A stretch of 18,063 bases of DNA from Legionellales bacterium UBA2469 (GCA_002342175.1 DDPL01000028.1:2766-20828), one strand, 5' to 3'. Positions 6,373 through 15,658 are shown, counted from the stretch's first letter. A program made the numbers and translations. The notes: generated by a model from the letters alone, not told the origin.

Positions 6373-8937
6373 ATGGAAGCCAAAACAGTTTATTTAAAAG
6401 ATTATCAGGCCCCTAAATTTGATGTGGTGTCAGTTCATTTGATCTTTGATATTCAAGCACTAAATCAGGTGAATGTTATTCAGGAAATGCATGTTAAACG
6501 GCAGGGATTAGGGGATTTGCATTTAAATGGTGAGGATTTGGTTTTATCAAATCTCTTTTTGAATGATAAGGTTGTAACATCTGAGGAATATCAAGTTCAA
6601 AATGACATTTTAACGGTATTCAATTGCCCAAATGAATTTCATTTGCGAATTGAGACGATACTGAATCCACAAAGCAATACCGCACTTTCAGGGCTTTATG
6701 CCAGTCGACAGATGCTATGTACGCAATGTGAGGCCGAGGGATTTCGACGAATAACTTATTATTTAGATAGACCAGATGTTTTGAGCATTTATACGGTAAA
6801 AATTATCGCATCAAAAAAAGATTTTCCATTATTATTGTCAAATGGAAATCTGATAGAGTCCGGCGTTTTAGAAGAAGGTCGACATTATGTGGTTTGGCAA
6901 GATCCATTCTTAAAGCCTTGTTATTTGTTTGCTTTGGTTGCCGGCGACTTAGCGCGTATTTCTGATGAGTTCATTACCATGTCGGGTCGACACGTGGGTT
7001 TGGATATTTTTGTTGAATATGGTGATGAAACTTATTGTCAGTTTGCGATGCAAGCGATGAGAGACGCTATGCGATGGGATGAAGTCAGATTCGGCCGAGA
7101 ATATGATTTAGATCGATATATGATTGTGGCAACCAAAGACTTTAATATGGGAGCTATGGAGAATAAAGGATTAAATATTTTTAATGCCAAGTATGTATTA
7201 GCAGATGAAAATACGGCTACCGATGATGATATATTGGCGATTGAAAGTGTCATTGGTCATGAGTATTTTCATAATTGGACAGGCAATCGAGTAACCTGTC
7301 GAGATTGGTTTCAATTAAGTCTTAAAGAGGGCTTAACCATTTTTCGGGATCAATCATTTTCAGCTGATATGAATGGTGAGGTCGTACAGCGTATCTCTGA
7401 TGTTGCTAATTTACGCAGAGTACAATTTCCTGAGGATAGAGGCGCGCTTGCTCATCCTGTACAACCCAAGTCTTATCAGGAAATTAACAATTTTTATACG
7501 GCCACCGTTTATGAAAAGGGCGGTGAGTTGGTGCGAATGCAAGAAGTGTTATTTGGACGAGAGGGCTTTCGTAATGGCATGGATTTGTATTTTAAACGAT
7601 TTGATGGTAAAGCCGTTACAATTGAGGACTTTATTCAAGCCATACAAGATGCTAATCACATGCCATTGCCACAGTTCAAGCGATGGTATGATCAAGCAGG
7701 TACACCAGAAGTCCATGTGCGTCAGATGATTGCCGATGGTGAGTTGATTGTAGAAATGACACAATCTTGCCCTGAAACAGCGGATGGCTCTGAAAAACAT
7801 CCCTTGCTCATCCCCATTCGATGGTCGGTGTTTCATCGCAACGGCGAAATCATGAAAGGCTTGCCACCCATTCTATTGTTAGAAAAAGAACACCAAACGT
7901 GGCGGTTTAAGATTTCGGAAGAATCTATTTTAGTGAATTATTTGCAAGGGTTTTCCGCACCAATTATTTTAAAACGCTCATTATCGATGGATGATATGTT
8001 GGCATTGATTTGTGTTGAAAACGATGGATTTGCATTATGGGATTTAAAACAAAAATTATGGATAGATTTCATTCATCAAATCTATCAATTCGGTCATATG
8101 GATAGCCTTCCACAAGCGCTCATCGATACGTTTGTACAGCTGATGAAAAAACCATTGGCCCATGATTTGTTAGCAGAACTATTTAGGTTTCCTTCATTTG
8201 AAGAATGTTTGGTTGGTTTAGAAAATGTTGATGTTGAAAAATTATATCTTGCAAGATTACATTGTCGACAGTTATTGACACAAGCTTTTTGGTCGGATAT
8301 GGCACCAATTTATCAAACACTGTCGCAAAATAAGGGTGAAGAAAAAATGGCAACGCGTGCTTGGCGACATGTGTGCTTACAATATTTGATGATTGCACAA
8401 GAAGCGCTTTACAAGGATGCGTGTTGGCAACAGTTTATTTATCCGCGTAACATGACCGATAGAATTTCTGCATTGCGTATATTGATTGATGCAGAAGATT
8501 CAACTTTACGTCAAGAGGCGTTCGATCAATTTGATTTGGATTGGCATCAGCATGAATTGGTAATGGATAAATGGTTCAGTTTACAAGCGCTAACCGTTTC
8601 GCCCACCACTTTAGACACAGTCGAAAAGCTCATTGAACATCCTTTATTTAGTTGGGAAAACCCAAATAAAGTCCGGGCTTTAATTGGAGGATTTGTGCAA
8701 AATCATCCATGTTTTCATGCAATTGATGGCAGCGGGTATGCTTTTTTGGTGTCATGCATCAAGATTTTGGATAAAATTAATCCGCAAATTGCTTCTCGGA
8801 TGGTTGTGCCATTCACACGTTGGGAGTGGTTAGATAAACCGCGACGACAATTGATTCAAGAGGCTTTGCGTTCATTGAAATCTGAAGAATTATCTCCAGA
8901 TGTTTTTGAAATGGTCGACAAATCAATTGTGAATTAA
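6373..8937 (+). CDS. pepN: Aminopeptidase N (M1 zinc metallopeptidase)
   Basis: 854 residues against 870 for E. coli PepN, with obvious similarity throughout, for example TQCEAEGFRRITYYLDRPDV and the C-terminal ARM-repeat domain with GSGYAFLVSCI. Catalytic features are intact: exopeptidase motif GAMEN (260-264), zinc site HEYFH (296-300) with third ligand E319 in SLKEGLT, and transition-state tyrosine Y380 in TVYEKG. It is a cytosolic broad-specificity aminopeptidase that finishes breakdown of peptides from ATP-dependent proteases or import. The start is the only one giving the family N-terminus (KDYQAPKFDVVSVHL, compare YRAPDYQITDIDL); no good SD precedes it. The gene is divergent from prkA, and its stop overlaps the stop of the convergent patatin gene by 4 bp. 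Confidence 0.98.
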   Translation: MEAKTVYLKDYQAPKFDVVSVHLIFDIQALNQVNVIQEMHVKRQGLGDLHLNGEDLVLSNLFLNDKVVTSEEYQVQNDILTVFNCPNEFHLRIETILNPQSNTALSGLYASRQMLCTQCEAEGFRRITYYLDRPDVLSIYTVKIIASKKDFPLLLSNGNLIESGVLEEGRHYVVWQDPFLKPCYLFALVAGDLARISDEFITMSGRHVGLDIFVEYGDETYCQFAMQAMRDAMRWDEVRFGREYDLDRYMIVATKDFNMGAMENKGLNIFNAKYVLADENTATDDDILAIESVIGHEYFHNWTGNRVTCRDWFQLSLKEGLTIFRDQSFSADMNGEVVQRISDVANLRRVQFPEDRGALAHPVQPKSYQEINNFYTATVYEKGGELVRMQEVLFGREGFRNGMDLYFKRFDGKAVTIEDFIQAIQDANHMPLPQFKRWYDQAGTPEVHVRQMIADGELIVEMTQSCPETADGSEKHPLLIPIRWSVFHRNGEIMKGLPPILLLEKEHQTWRFKISEESILVNYLQGFSAPIILKRSLSMDDMLALICVENDGFALWDLKQKLWIDFIHQIYQFGHMDSLPQALIDTFVQLMKKPLAHDLLAELFRFPSFEECLVGLENVDVEKLYLARLHCRQLLTQAFWSDMAPIYQTLSQNKGEEKMATRAWRHVCLQYLMIAQEALYKDACWQQFIYPRNMTDRISALRILIDAEDSTLRQEAFDQFDLDWHQHELVMDKWFSLQALTVSPTTLDTVEKLIEHPLFSWENPNKVRALIGGFVQNHPCFHAIDGSGYAFLVSCIKILDKINPQIASRMVVPFTRWEWLDKPRRQLIQEALRSLKSEELSPDVFEMVDKSIVN

Positions 8938-10040
8938 TTTTCAAAAAAATCTAAAATATTTTCGCTCATCTGTAGGGTATCGTCATACCCTAGGTTGAAT
9001 ATTTCAGTTGTAAATGAAGATTCAAAGAGTAAAAAGCTAGTGAGCTCTCCGGATTGTGCGCCACCACCAAAAATCGATAAAACGGTTTTAAGCGCCATGG
9101 GAAGCTCATGTTTTGCTTGAATGGCAATTTTGGCCAAATCTGTGTTGGGTCGCAAATGCATGGTTTTAACATCTTGCCAAGGTGAATAACGCTTATTCCA
9201 CATGGAAATCATGTCAGAAATATCATTTAAATGGTTGACTATTTCAATATCTCTATCCAGATTGTCTTGGAAAAGACTGCTAAGCATGGTTCCTAGTATT
9301 TGCCCAAATCCGATTTCTTTGAGGGGTGATTTGTTTTGTGCATTCATTGGGTGACGATTACTAATAATTAGGACTTTGTCAGCCTTTGTATGGACAGCGC
9401 CACGTAAGGGCGATATCAATCCCATGCTTCCATCGCCATAAAAACGGTCATCGATGGTGACCGGAGAGAAGAACAATGGTAAGGCACCAGAGGCTAGAAT
9501 ATGTTCAAGTTTGATATTGGTGGTGCTTGAAATGTGTTTATAATGTTGCCAGTGGCTAAAATCCGGATCATTTTGTTGGCAAAAAGAATAGTTTTGTTGT
9601 GTGTCGTAGCACATACAAATGATTTCAAACATCTTAAGTTTTTGTGTATCAATATTGTGCGCGATTTTTCGGAAGTGGATTTGTTTTTTTAAAAATTCTG
9701 TGAGCGGAGAAGTATCTAAAAGATAACCGGATTGGCGACGTTCTAAAAACATAATACCAAAATTTCTTAAGAATGATTTGGTGATATTGAAATTATCCAC
9801 ATTAAAAATTTTGTTACAGTGGATACTGCACCATAGTTCTTCTAGTTGTTCAACTGCAAATTGAAAGTTATCGGCGTGTTGCGCAATAATTGATGCATTC
9901 ACGCTCCCTACACTAACACCGGTAATGATTTCAAACGGAATTTGATGGGTCCGTAAAATGGAATAGATGGCCTTGAGAACGCCGGCCTGGTATGCTCCTC
10001 TTGCTCCACCACCAGCTAAATACAATGCAATTTTAGACAT
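8934..10040 (-). CDS. Patatin-like phospholipase
   Basis: 368 residues from ATG at 10040; an upstream in-frame TTG at 10049 adds three residues (MLK) but has no better SD. Numbering from the ATG, the oxyanion-hole loop GGGARG is at 10-15, the nucleophile elbow GVSVG at 41-45 (Ser43), and the catalytic Asp is in DGS (Asp203), so the Ser-Asp dyad of patatin lipid acyl hydrolases is complete. ASGALPLFF (about 183-191) and the tail motif around ELTSFLLFES are shared with ordinary bacterial patatins. No signal peptide or membrane helix is visible. Such enzymes hydrolyse phospholipids; some Legionella members (the Vpd proteins) are type IV effectors, but nothing here distinguishes an effector from a housekeeping enzyme. 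It is convergent with pepN (4-bp overlap) and divergent from the POT transporter. Confidence 0.93.
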   Translation of the reverse strand: MSKIALYLAGGGARGAYQAGVLKAIYSILRTHQIPFEIITGVSVGSVNASIIAQHADNFQFAVEQLEELWCSIHCNKIFNVDNFNITKSFLRNFGIMFLERRQSGYLLDTSPLTEFLKKQIHFRKIAHNIDTQKLKMFEIICMCYDTQQNYSFCQQNDPDFSHWQHYKHISSTTNIKLEHILASGALPLFFSPVTIDDRFYGDGSMGLISPLRGAVHTKADKVLIISNRHPMNAQNKSPLKEIGFGQILGTMLSSLFQDNLDRDIEIVNHLNDISDMISMWNKRYSPWQDVKTMHLRPNTDLAKIAIQAKHELPMALKTVLSIFGGGAQSGELTSFLLFESSFTTEIFNLGYDDTLQMSENILDFFEN

Positions 10041-10181
10041 TTTCAACAAAAATCATTTCGATGATTATTCAATATAATCCTGATGAGCAGGATTGAGAAT
10101 ACCATTTGCGATATTTTTTTTTATTTTCCCATGATAGGATGCATGAAACATAATGGCTTTATAGGTTTTTTGGAACTACCG
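10041..10181. promoter_or_regulatory. Divergent patatin/POT spacer with two perfect inverted repeats
   Basis: AATCAT-TTCG-ATGATT (10051-10066) is a perfect 6-bp dyad with a TTCG loop; AATCCTG-ATGAG-CAGGATT (10076-10094) is a perfect 7-bp dyad with a 5-nt loop. Between them lies TATAAT (10073-10078), a consensus -10 in the plus direction but with no fitting -35. The arrangement suggests operator sites or leader hairpins controlling one or both divergent genes; neither is followed by a T-tract, so terminators are unlikely. Confidence 0.4.
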
Positions 10182-11603
10182 ATGATAAAAAAAATCTCTC
10201 AGTTGTCTCCTTTGTTATGGCTAATAGGCATCGTTGAATATTTTGAACGATTTGGATTTTACACGGTACAAGGAATTATGGTCTTGTATTTGTTGAAAGT
10301 TCATCATTTTTCATCGACACATGCATTCCATATTATGGGGGCATTTTCGGCATTGGTTTATGGATTCGTTGGTTTGGGTGGATGGTGCGGTGATAGATTA
10401 TTAGGTCAAAAGAAAACATTATTATTGGGCCTTATCGTGATGTTTTGTGGCTATGTGGGACTTGCAGCCTTAGGTAAAGCGTATTTTTTTGCGGCACTTG
10501 CCGGTGTTTGTTTAGGAAATGCCTTATTCAAGGCTAATCCAGGCGCATTGCTTGGACAATTATTTCATGATGATAAAGTCAAATTACATAGTGCATTTAC
10601 CTGGTTTTATATGTCAGTTAATTTAGGCGCACTATTGGCCTTAATTGTGGGGCCTTTTTTATCAACTCATAAAGGCTATCATTATGCTTTTGGGGCGAGT
10701 GCCATCGGAATTGCGATTGCAATTGCTGTCGTTTTGAGCTCTTGGAATAAGATTGAGGTTAAAACACCAGAGCCTGTTAAAATTTGGGTTTATCTCGTTA
10801 TTTTCATTGTAGTGTTGATGCTTTGGGGCTTGATTCAATTTTTATTATCATCTTACCATTGGGTCATTTTGGGTCTAAAAATTATTATTGGTGTGGTGCT
10901 TGCCATTTATTTGATGGCAACATTCCAACAAGAAAGACGGGTTCGAAGACGATTATTTGCGGTTCTAATTTTAATGATTGAAGCAGTTTTATTTTTTACA
11001 CTGTATCATCAAATGCCAACATCGATTAATTTATATGCCATTTTACACGTTTATCCAACTTTATTCGGCATCCATTTTGACCCACAATCTTTTCAAGCGT
11101 TAAATCCTTTATGGATTATTATTTGGAGTCCATTTTTGACAAAAATGTATCAAAAAAATGCACTTGGCAAGACGCAATGGAGCATCTTTCATAAATTTGC
11201 CATGGGTATGTTTTGTTGTGGATTGAGTTATCTGGTCCTCTATGTTTCGCATTATTTTGCGGATGAAAAGATGCATATTTCTGCATATTGGTTGGTTGGA
11301 AGCTATATATTTCAAAGTGTTGCTGAACTTCTAGTGTCAGCCTTGGGCTTGGCAATGGTTGCTGAATTAGTGCCTCAAGCGTGGATGGGGGCGGTTATGG
11401 GCATGTGGTTTTTAACCTCCTCCGTATCTGGATTTACTGGGGCTAAATTAGCAAGCATGATGGTTGCACCGAAAGTCAGTGTTGGGACCGTCGCTTCCTT
11501 GAATAGTTTTGCACAGGTATTTGGTGAAATTGCGCTCGTAACCTTTGGAATATCATTCTTGATGTTTATCTCGGTACGAGGTTTGCAGAAGCTGACAGAA
11601 TAA
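10182..11603 (+). CDS. POT/PTR-family proton-dependent oligopeptide transporter
   Basis: 473 residues from ATG at 10182, with about 12-14 hydrophobic helices of the major facilitator fold in the inner membrane. The POT signature on helix 1 is present as EYFERFGFY (E19, E22, R23, Y27), needed for proton coupling in the family; helix 5-region FTWFYMSVNLGA, helix 7/8 NPLWIIIWSPF, and helix 10/11 MGAVMGMWFLTSSVSG also match. Two extra helices between the six-helix bundles, typical of bacterial POTs, are visible. Expected function: uptake of di- and tripeptides with protons. An in-frame ATG at 10083 (506 aa) or 10143 would add a non-family extension; 10182 gives the usual N-terminus but only a weak GGA SD, so 10143, preceded by AGGA, remains possible. 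The outer-membrane barrel gene follows after 42 bp. Confidence 0.93.
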   Translation: MIKKISQLSPLLWLIGIVEYFERFGFYTVQGIMVLYLLKVHHFSSTHAFHIMGAFSALVYGFVGLGGWCGDRLLGQKKTLLLGLIVMFCGYVGLAALGKAYFFAALAGVCLGNALFKANPGALLGQLFHDDKVKLHSAFTWFYMSVNLGALLALIVGPFLSTHKGYHYAFGASAIGIAIAIAVVLSSWNKIEVKTPEPVKIWVYLVIFIVVLMLWGLIQFLLSSYHWVILGLKIIIGVVLAIYLMATFQQERRVRRRLFAVLILMIEAVLFFTLYHQMPTSINLYAILHVYPTLFGIHFDPQSFQALNPLWIIIWSPFLTKMYQKNALGKTQWSIFHKFAMGMFCCGLSYLVLYVSHYFADEKMHISAYWLVGSYIFQSVAELLVSALGLAMVAELVPQAWMGAVMGMWFLTSSVSGFTGAKLASMMVAPKVSVGTVASLNSFAQVFGEIALVTFGISFLMFISVRGLQKLTE

Positions 11604-11645
11604 TTTAACATGGACAAAGAATGATATTTAAAAAGGGATTTTTAG

Positions 11646-12434
11646 ATGAAAGAGGTTTTCAAATGGTTTGTTGTAAGCTATGGATTGAGTTCAATAGGTT
11701 ATGCAGGAACGATGGCATCAACCGCGAAAAAATTGGACGGATTTTTTTTGGGCGCCTATGTTGGAGCGGGTTGGAATCAGAATACCAGTTTTCAAACCAG
11801 TATCTTGAATGCACCAACACCTTACTTTACGTCGACCGCCACTATTAATTCAGTTCAGAGAAATGGCAGTTCCGGAACGGCATTCAGCGTACCTGTAGGG
11901 GGCGGACAAGCTGGTATTTTAAAACGTGTCCAAAATATAGTGTATGGAGTGGTGGCTGACTATGGTGTTTTTAATTTTAGCCCTTCTTATTCAATCAACA
12001 ATATAAATTATCCCTCTTCAGCAAATACGTATAATTTTTCGACGCAATTTAGCTCGAACTGGTTATTCACGACTCGGGGCCGCTTAAGTTATGTATTTGA
12101 TGAGCGTCTTCCATTAATGTATGGCTTCGGTGGTTTGGCGGTCTCAGAAATTCAGGTGAGTAATAATTTTACCGATAACACGGCCGCCCTAGGCGTTGGA
12201 AACTCTGTAAGTCAAAAAACCGTTGCAGGCTTTACTTTTGGCGGCGGTGTAGAATATTTATTGTCAGAACACTTTTTGATGAATGTGGAATATTTATATG
12301 TCAATTTGCCATCAGTGAATACCATTGCCTATACCAGCACTACCAATTCAGCGACCTATACAGTGAGTCCTTTAGAAACCGCTGTTGGATTAACGGCGAA
12401 TATCATGCGTGTGGGTGTTAATTATAAGTTTTAG
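11646..12434 (+). CDS. Outer-membrane beta-barrel protein (opacity/OmpA-barrel type)
   Basis: 262 residues with an N-terminal signal peptide (hydrophobic core about residues 5-17, likely cleavage after GYA at 18-20). The mature part is made of short amphipathic strands rich in Gly, Asn, Ser, Thr and aromatics: GFFLGAYVGAGWNQNT opens the barrel, FGGGVEYLLSEHFLMNVEYLY is the typical penultimate hairpin, and the chain ends in MRVGVNYKF with the C-terminal Phe recognised by the BAM machinery. It is probably an 8-stranded porin-like or surface-antigen barrel; similar proteins are abundant in Legionella and Coxiella. AGGG lies about 10 nt before the ATG. It follows the POT gene by 42 bp and may be co-transcribed. 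No substrate or pore function can be assigned. Confidence 0.88.
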   Translation: MKEVFKWFVVSYGLSSIGYAGTMASTAKKLDGFFLGAYVGAGWNQNTSFQTSILNAPTPYFTSTATINSVQRNGSSGTAFSVPVGGGQAGILKRVQNIVYGVVADYGVFNFSPSYSINNINYPSSANTYNFSTQFSSNWLFTTRGRLSYVFDERLPLMYGFGGLAVSEIQVSNNFTDNTAALGVGNSVSQKTVAGFTFGGGVEYLLSEHFLMNVEYLYVNLPSVNTIAYTSTTNSATYTVSPLETAVGLTANIMRVGVNYKF

Positions 12435-12566
12435 CAAAATAAAATTATTAAATCACGTAGTTGCTTTTAAATGACTTTTTATGGTTTAATTGACAGTTCT
12501 ATTATAGATCTGTTTGGGCTATAATATTCCAGTTGTTATTTTGTATTCCCTCTTAGGTTTTTTTTC
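12435..12566 (+). promoter_or_regulatory. Intergenic region with consensus -35 and -10 hexamers at 24-bp spacing
   Basis: TTGACA (12490-12495) and TATAAT (12520-12525) both match consensus perfectly, but the 24-bp spacing is too long for a normal sigma-70 promoter. TATAAT lies 41 nt before the downstream ATG and is the likely -10, probably needing an activator or a degenerate -35. A modest SD (AGG, 12555-12557) precedes the ATG by 9 nt. No terminator-like hairpin is visible after the barrel gene. Confidence 0.4.
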
Positions 12567-13472
12567 ATGTTTTTAAAAGCTTCCAATTTACAATTGCAAA
12601 CACCCAAATCATTATGGGAAGAATTTTATGATCTCAATGGTGAGAAGAACTATATTTCTTTTAAAGCATTTTTGCTTCAACACTCCCCTCGGTTAAAACA
12701 AGAGATGGCGGCCTTTAATTTATATCTTCAGAATTTAGAGTCCCAACTACCTTTTCAGTGGTACTTTTTTGATCTTTTGTGCGGTTTAGGCATGGTTTTA
12801 GCCTTTTGTAGTGGTTTTGATGGTATGGTCTCCGTTATCACCATGGTGATGCCGCAATTGTTTTTAGGATGTGCAATCACTTTAGGTGTCATCTCAGCAA
12901 TTTGTGCATTGGGTATTTTCTTGGCTCGAGATAAATTATCCATCGCCGAAGCACTGGGGCTGCAATTGGAAACAACGGCGGATCAAGTTGATCTTTACCT
13001 TTTTAAGTTGCAGCATTTTTATCATGTGGAAAGCCAGAGAAAACTTATTGAACAAGATCATCAAGATTTGAATGAGTTTAGCCAAGAATATCAAACACTG
13101 AAAAAAATTTTGGAAGGAAAACAATTTGCAAACCAATCTCGTATGGAAGATATGGATGTCAATATTCAATCCGGTGCCGTCATGCTCATTGGTGGAATCA
13201 TCATGTTTAGCGATGGTTTTTTTGTGGGACAAAGTGTGGGGATGTTTCTTGCAAGCCTTATGATCTCTCATATATGTGCATTAACGCTTACCCTAGGATT
13301 GGTCGTTGGGCTTTGTGGGTTGGCTTCGTATTTATATGTAGAACGTCCATCATTAAGTAAATTTTTATATGGTGTTATTTTTACTAATCAAGAAGAAACA
13401 GAAGAAAGATTAACCAAAACGCAAGAGGATATTCATGTCTTACGTTTTGGTTGTGTGTCTGTTAGGCGATAA
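12567..13472 (+). CDS. Unrecognised four-helix membrane protein with central coiled coil
   Basis: 301 residues, no family recognised. Visible: soluble N-terminus (1-64), hydrophobic helices at about 66-85 and 95-119, a polar, probably coiled-coil stretch (about 133-198), helices at about 203-222 and 235-258, and a charged tail (259-301). The two halves resemble each other: each has a helix with FxxGF (AFCSGFDG, 79-86; MFSDGFFV, 213-220), a second long helix ending in a charged turn ([12 protein letters not shown], 120-131; [12 protein letters not shown], 258-269), then a polar helix, which suggests an internal duplication. The tail has a Glu-rich block (EETEE, 276-280) near the C-terminus, reminiscent of the E-block of some Icm/Dot substrates. 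Both termini would face the same side. It overlaps pgk (convergent) by 11 bp. The ORF is convincing; secretion is speculation. Confidence 0.8.
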   Translation: MFLKASNLQLQTPKSLWEEFYDLNGEKNYISFKAFLLQHSPRLKQEMAAFNLYLQNLESQLPFQWYFFDLLCGLGMVLAFCSGFDGMVSVITMVMPQLFLGCAITLGVISAICALGIFLARDKLSIAEALGLQLETTADQVDLYLFKLQHFYHVESQRKLIEQDHQDLNEFSQEYQTLKKILEGKQFANQSRMEDMDVNIQSGAVMLIGGIIMFSDGFFVGQSVGMFLASLMISHICALTLTLGLVVGLCGLASYLYVERPSLSKFLYGVIFTNQEETEERLTKTQEDIHVLRFGCVSVRR

Positions 13473-14646
13473 TGACTTGTTTTTTGTGTAAAGCCGCAAC
13501 CGCAGGCAAGGGTTCTCCCTCCAAATACGCTAGAAAAGCACCGCCGCCTGTTGAGACATATGATATTTCATCTTTTAAGTCATATTGATCAATTGCAGCT
13601 AAAGTATCTCCTCCACCCGCTACACTGAAGGCATTACTATTGGCAATGGCAATCGCTAATGCCCGTGTGCCATAAGCAAATTGTGGAAATTCAAAAACAC
13701 CCACAGGACCATTCCAAATGATGGTTTGTGCTTGGTGAATTTTTTCAACATAACAATGAATGGTTTCTGGTCCAATATCAAAAATTAAATCATCATTGGC
13801 AATTTGAGATAAATTTTTATTGAATGCAGCACAACTTTCACCAAAATATTTACCTACCACAACATCCACAGGCAATGGAATTTCACATGCATGTTGTTTG
13901 GCAAACTCAATAAGATCTTTTGCTTCTGCAACCAGGTCATCTTCACACAAAGATTGTCCAATCTCAAAGCCTTGTGCTTTTAGAAAGGTATTGGCAATGC
14001 CGCCGCCTAAAATTAATACATCGACTTGCTCAATAAGCTTTCTTAGCAATGTTAATTTGGAAGACACTTTTGCACCACCCACGACAGCAATTACGGGATG
14101 TTTGGGATTTTTCATGACATCTTCAAGTGCATCTAATTCTTTGACCAATAAAGGACCTGCAACTGCAATTTTAGAAAATTGTGCAATGCCACAGGTTGAG
14201 GCATGTGCTCGGTGAGCAGTTCCAAATGCATCCATTACAAAAACGTCACCTAACTTGGCAAGTTTTTTACTTAATTCAGCATCGTTGGCTTTTTCTCCGA
14301 CATTGAAACGTACATTTTCACCAATTACCAACTCTCCCGGACGAAGTTCAACACCGTCCAAATAGTTTGACTCAAATCGAACGGGATAGGGAAGAAGTTG
14401 TGCCAAATAATCGGCGACGGGTTTAAGCGAATATTTGGGGTCAAATTTACCTTCCTGAGGTCGCCCTAAATGCGAAAGTAACAATACAGCAGCATTTGCT
14501 TCTAAGGCATAACGCAAAGTCGGAAGTGAAGCATCTAGACGTTGTTCGCTCGTGATGATGCCGTCCTTAATAGGTACATTTAAGTCCTCTCGAATAATAA
14601 CGCGTTTTTGATTGAGTTGAATATCTTTTAATTTCACGTAACTCAT
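13462..14646 (-). CDS. pgk: Phosphoglycerate kinase
   Basis: 394 residues; catalyses 1,3-bisphosphoglycerate + ADP to 3-phosphoglycerate + ATP in the cytosol. The substrate-binding motif REDLNVP (19-25), SHLGRP (58-63), the hinge and nucleotide segments [11 protein letters not shown], and the Gly-rich phosphate loop AGGGDT (343-348) are all intact. The frame stays open 29 codons upstream into gap, but AAGGA (14658-14654) is 7 nt from the ATG at 14646, and [20 protein letters not shown] is the family N-terminus. The SD overlaps the gap stop codon and the gap-pgk spacer is 10 nt, so the two are translationally close. The 3' end overlaps the convergent membrane-protein gene by 11 bp; pyk does not follow, unlike the order I recall for Legionella and Coxiella. 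Confidence 0.98.
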   Translation of the reverse strand: MSYVKLKDIQLNQKRVIIREDLNVPIKDGIITSEQRLDASLPTLRYALEANAAVLLLSHLGRPQEGKFDPKYSLKPVADYLAQLLPYPVRFESNYLDGVELRPGELVIGENVRFNVGEKANDAELSKKLAKLGDVFVMDAFGTAHRAHASTCGIAQFSKIAVAGPLLVKELDALEDVMKNPKHPVIAVVGGAKVSSKLTLLRKLIEQVDVLILGGGIANTFLKAQGFEIGQSLCEDDLVAEAKDLIEFAKQHACEIPLPVDVVVGKYFGESCAAFNKNLSQIANDDLIFDIGPETIHCYVEKIHQAQTIIWNGPVGVFEFPQFAYGTRALAIAIANSNAFSVAGGGDTLAAIDQYDLKDEISYVSTGGGAFLAYLEGEPLPAVAALHKKQVIIA

Positions 14647-14656
14647 CGGTTCGTCC

Positions 14657-15652
14657 TTAACAATTAAACATATGTTCTGCAGTATCCAGCATACGATTTG
14701 CAAAACCCCATTCATTGTCATACCACGCGACAACTTTAACCAGTTGTTGCATGACTTTGGTTTGGTTTAAATCCACAATGGATGATGCAGGATGGTGGTT
14801 AAAATCACAGGAGACCAAGGGAAGTTGATTGACACACAAGACTTTTCCATCGGCAGCTTCGGTTAAAATTTGATTGACTTCGGCAACGGAGGTGGGACGA
14901 CTTGCAGTGAAAGTTAAATCAACAGCAGAGACGTTAATCACTGGGACGCGTAATGCGAATCCATCTAATTTACCGGCAAGTTCAGGAATAACCAAGCCAA
15001 TGGCTTTAGCGGCCCCAGTTTTTGTGGGGATAATGGAGTGTGCTGCGGCTCGCGCACGTTGAAAATCTTTATGATTTCCATCTAATAATAGTTGATCTTT
15101 TGTATACGCATGAACAGTATTGACTAAACCGTTTTCAATACCAATTTTTTCAGCCAAAGGCTTCACGAGGGGGGCCAAACAATTGGTGGTGCAAGATGCA
15201 TTTGAAACCACGATATCATTGGCACAAAGGATGTGGTGGTTCACACCATAAACTATGGTTGCATCGGGATCTTGGCCAGGCGCTGAAATGAGAATTTTTT
15301 TAGCGCCGGCGTGAATATGTCGCATGGCCTCAGATTTAGTGGTGAAATGACCCGTACATTCCATCACCAAATCAACTTGGTATTGTGCCCAGTTTATTTT
15401 TTCAGGTTCTCGTTCGCTAATCACTGGAATTAAATCACCATTGACCATCAATTGATTATTTTCAATCGAAACATGCCCATTGAAACGGCCATGTGTAGAA
15501 TCAAATTGTGTAAAATGAGCTGTGGATTGAATCCCTGCTGTATCATTAATAACCACCACTTGGAAAGTTTCTTTGCGTTGATATTCATAAATGGCACGTA
15601 GAACACAGCGGCCAATACGCCCATATCCATTAATTGCAATACGAATTGACAT
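14657..15652 (-). CDS. gap: Glyceraldehyde-3-phosphate dehydrogenase (phosphorylating)
   Basis: 331 residues. N-terminal NAD-binding fold starts [13 protein letters not shown] (3-15); N36-D37 lies where NAD-specific enzymes carry the Asp that contacts the adenosine ribose. Catalytic Cys154 is in [12 protein letters not shown] and the base His181 in [24 protein letters not shown] and the C-terminal [16 protein letters not shown] are family hallmarks. It makes 1,3-bisphosphoglycerate for Pgk, encoded next. The [12 protein letters not shown] segment resembles erythrose-4-phosphate dehydrogenase (Epd), which sits before pgk in E. coli, so a dual or Epd role cannot be excluded, but the active-site loop is GAPDH-like. 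ATG at 15652 is chosen over an in-frame ATG at 15670 because GGAG (15662-15659) lies 6 nt upstream of it. tkt ends 14 nt upstream. Confidence 0.95.
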   Translation of the reverse strand: MSIRIAINGYGRIGRCVLRAIYEYQRKETFQVVVINDTAGIQSTAHFTQFDSTHGRFNGHVSIENNQLMVNGDLIPVISEREPEKINWAQYQVDLVMECTGHFTTKSEAMRHIHAGAKKILISAPGQDPDATIVYGVNHHILCANDIVVSNASCTTNCLAPLVKPLAEKIGIENGLVNTVHAYTKDQLLLDGNHKDFQRARAAAHSIIPTKTGAAKAIGLVIPELAGKLDGFALRVPVINVSAVDLTFTASRPTSVAEVNQILTEAADGKVLCVNQLPLVSCDFNHHPASSIVDLNQTKVMQQLVKVVAWYDNEWGFANRMLDTAEHMFNC

Positions 15653-15658
15653 AAAATT

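Noticed and set aside
11621..11848. 75-codon plus-strand ORF overlapping the barrel gene start
   Set aside because: Out of frame with the signal-peptide barrel protein, which has a better SD, signal peptide and C-terminal Phe.
13820..14215. 131-codon plus-strand ORF
   Set aside because: Antisense shadow of pgk.
14647..14733. 29-codon N-terminal extension of pgk
   Set aside because: It overlaps the gap coding end, and a proper SD and family N-terminus start at 14646.
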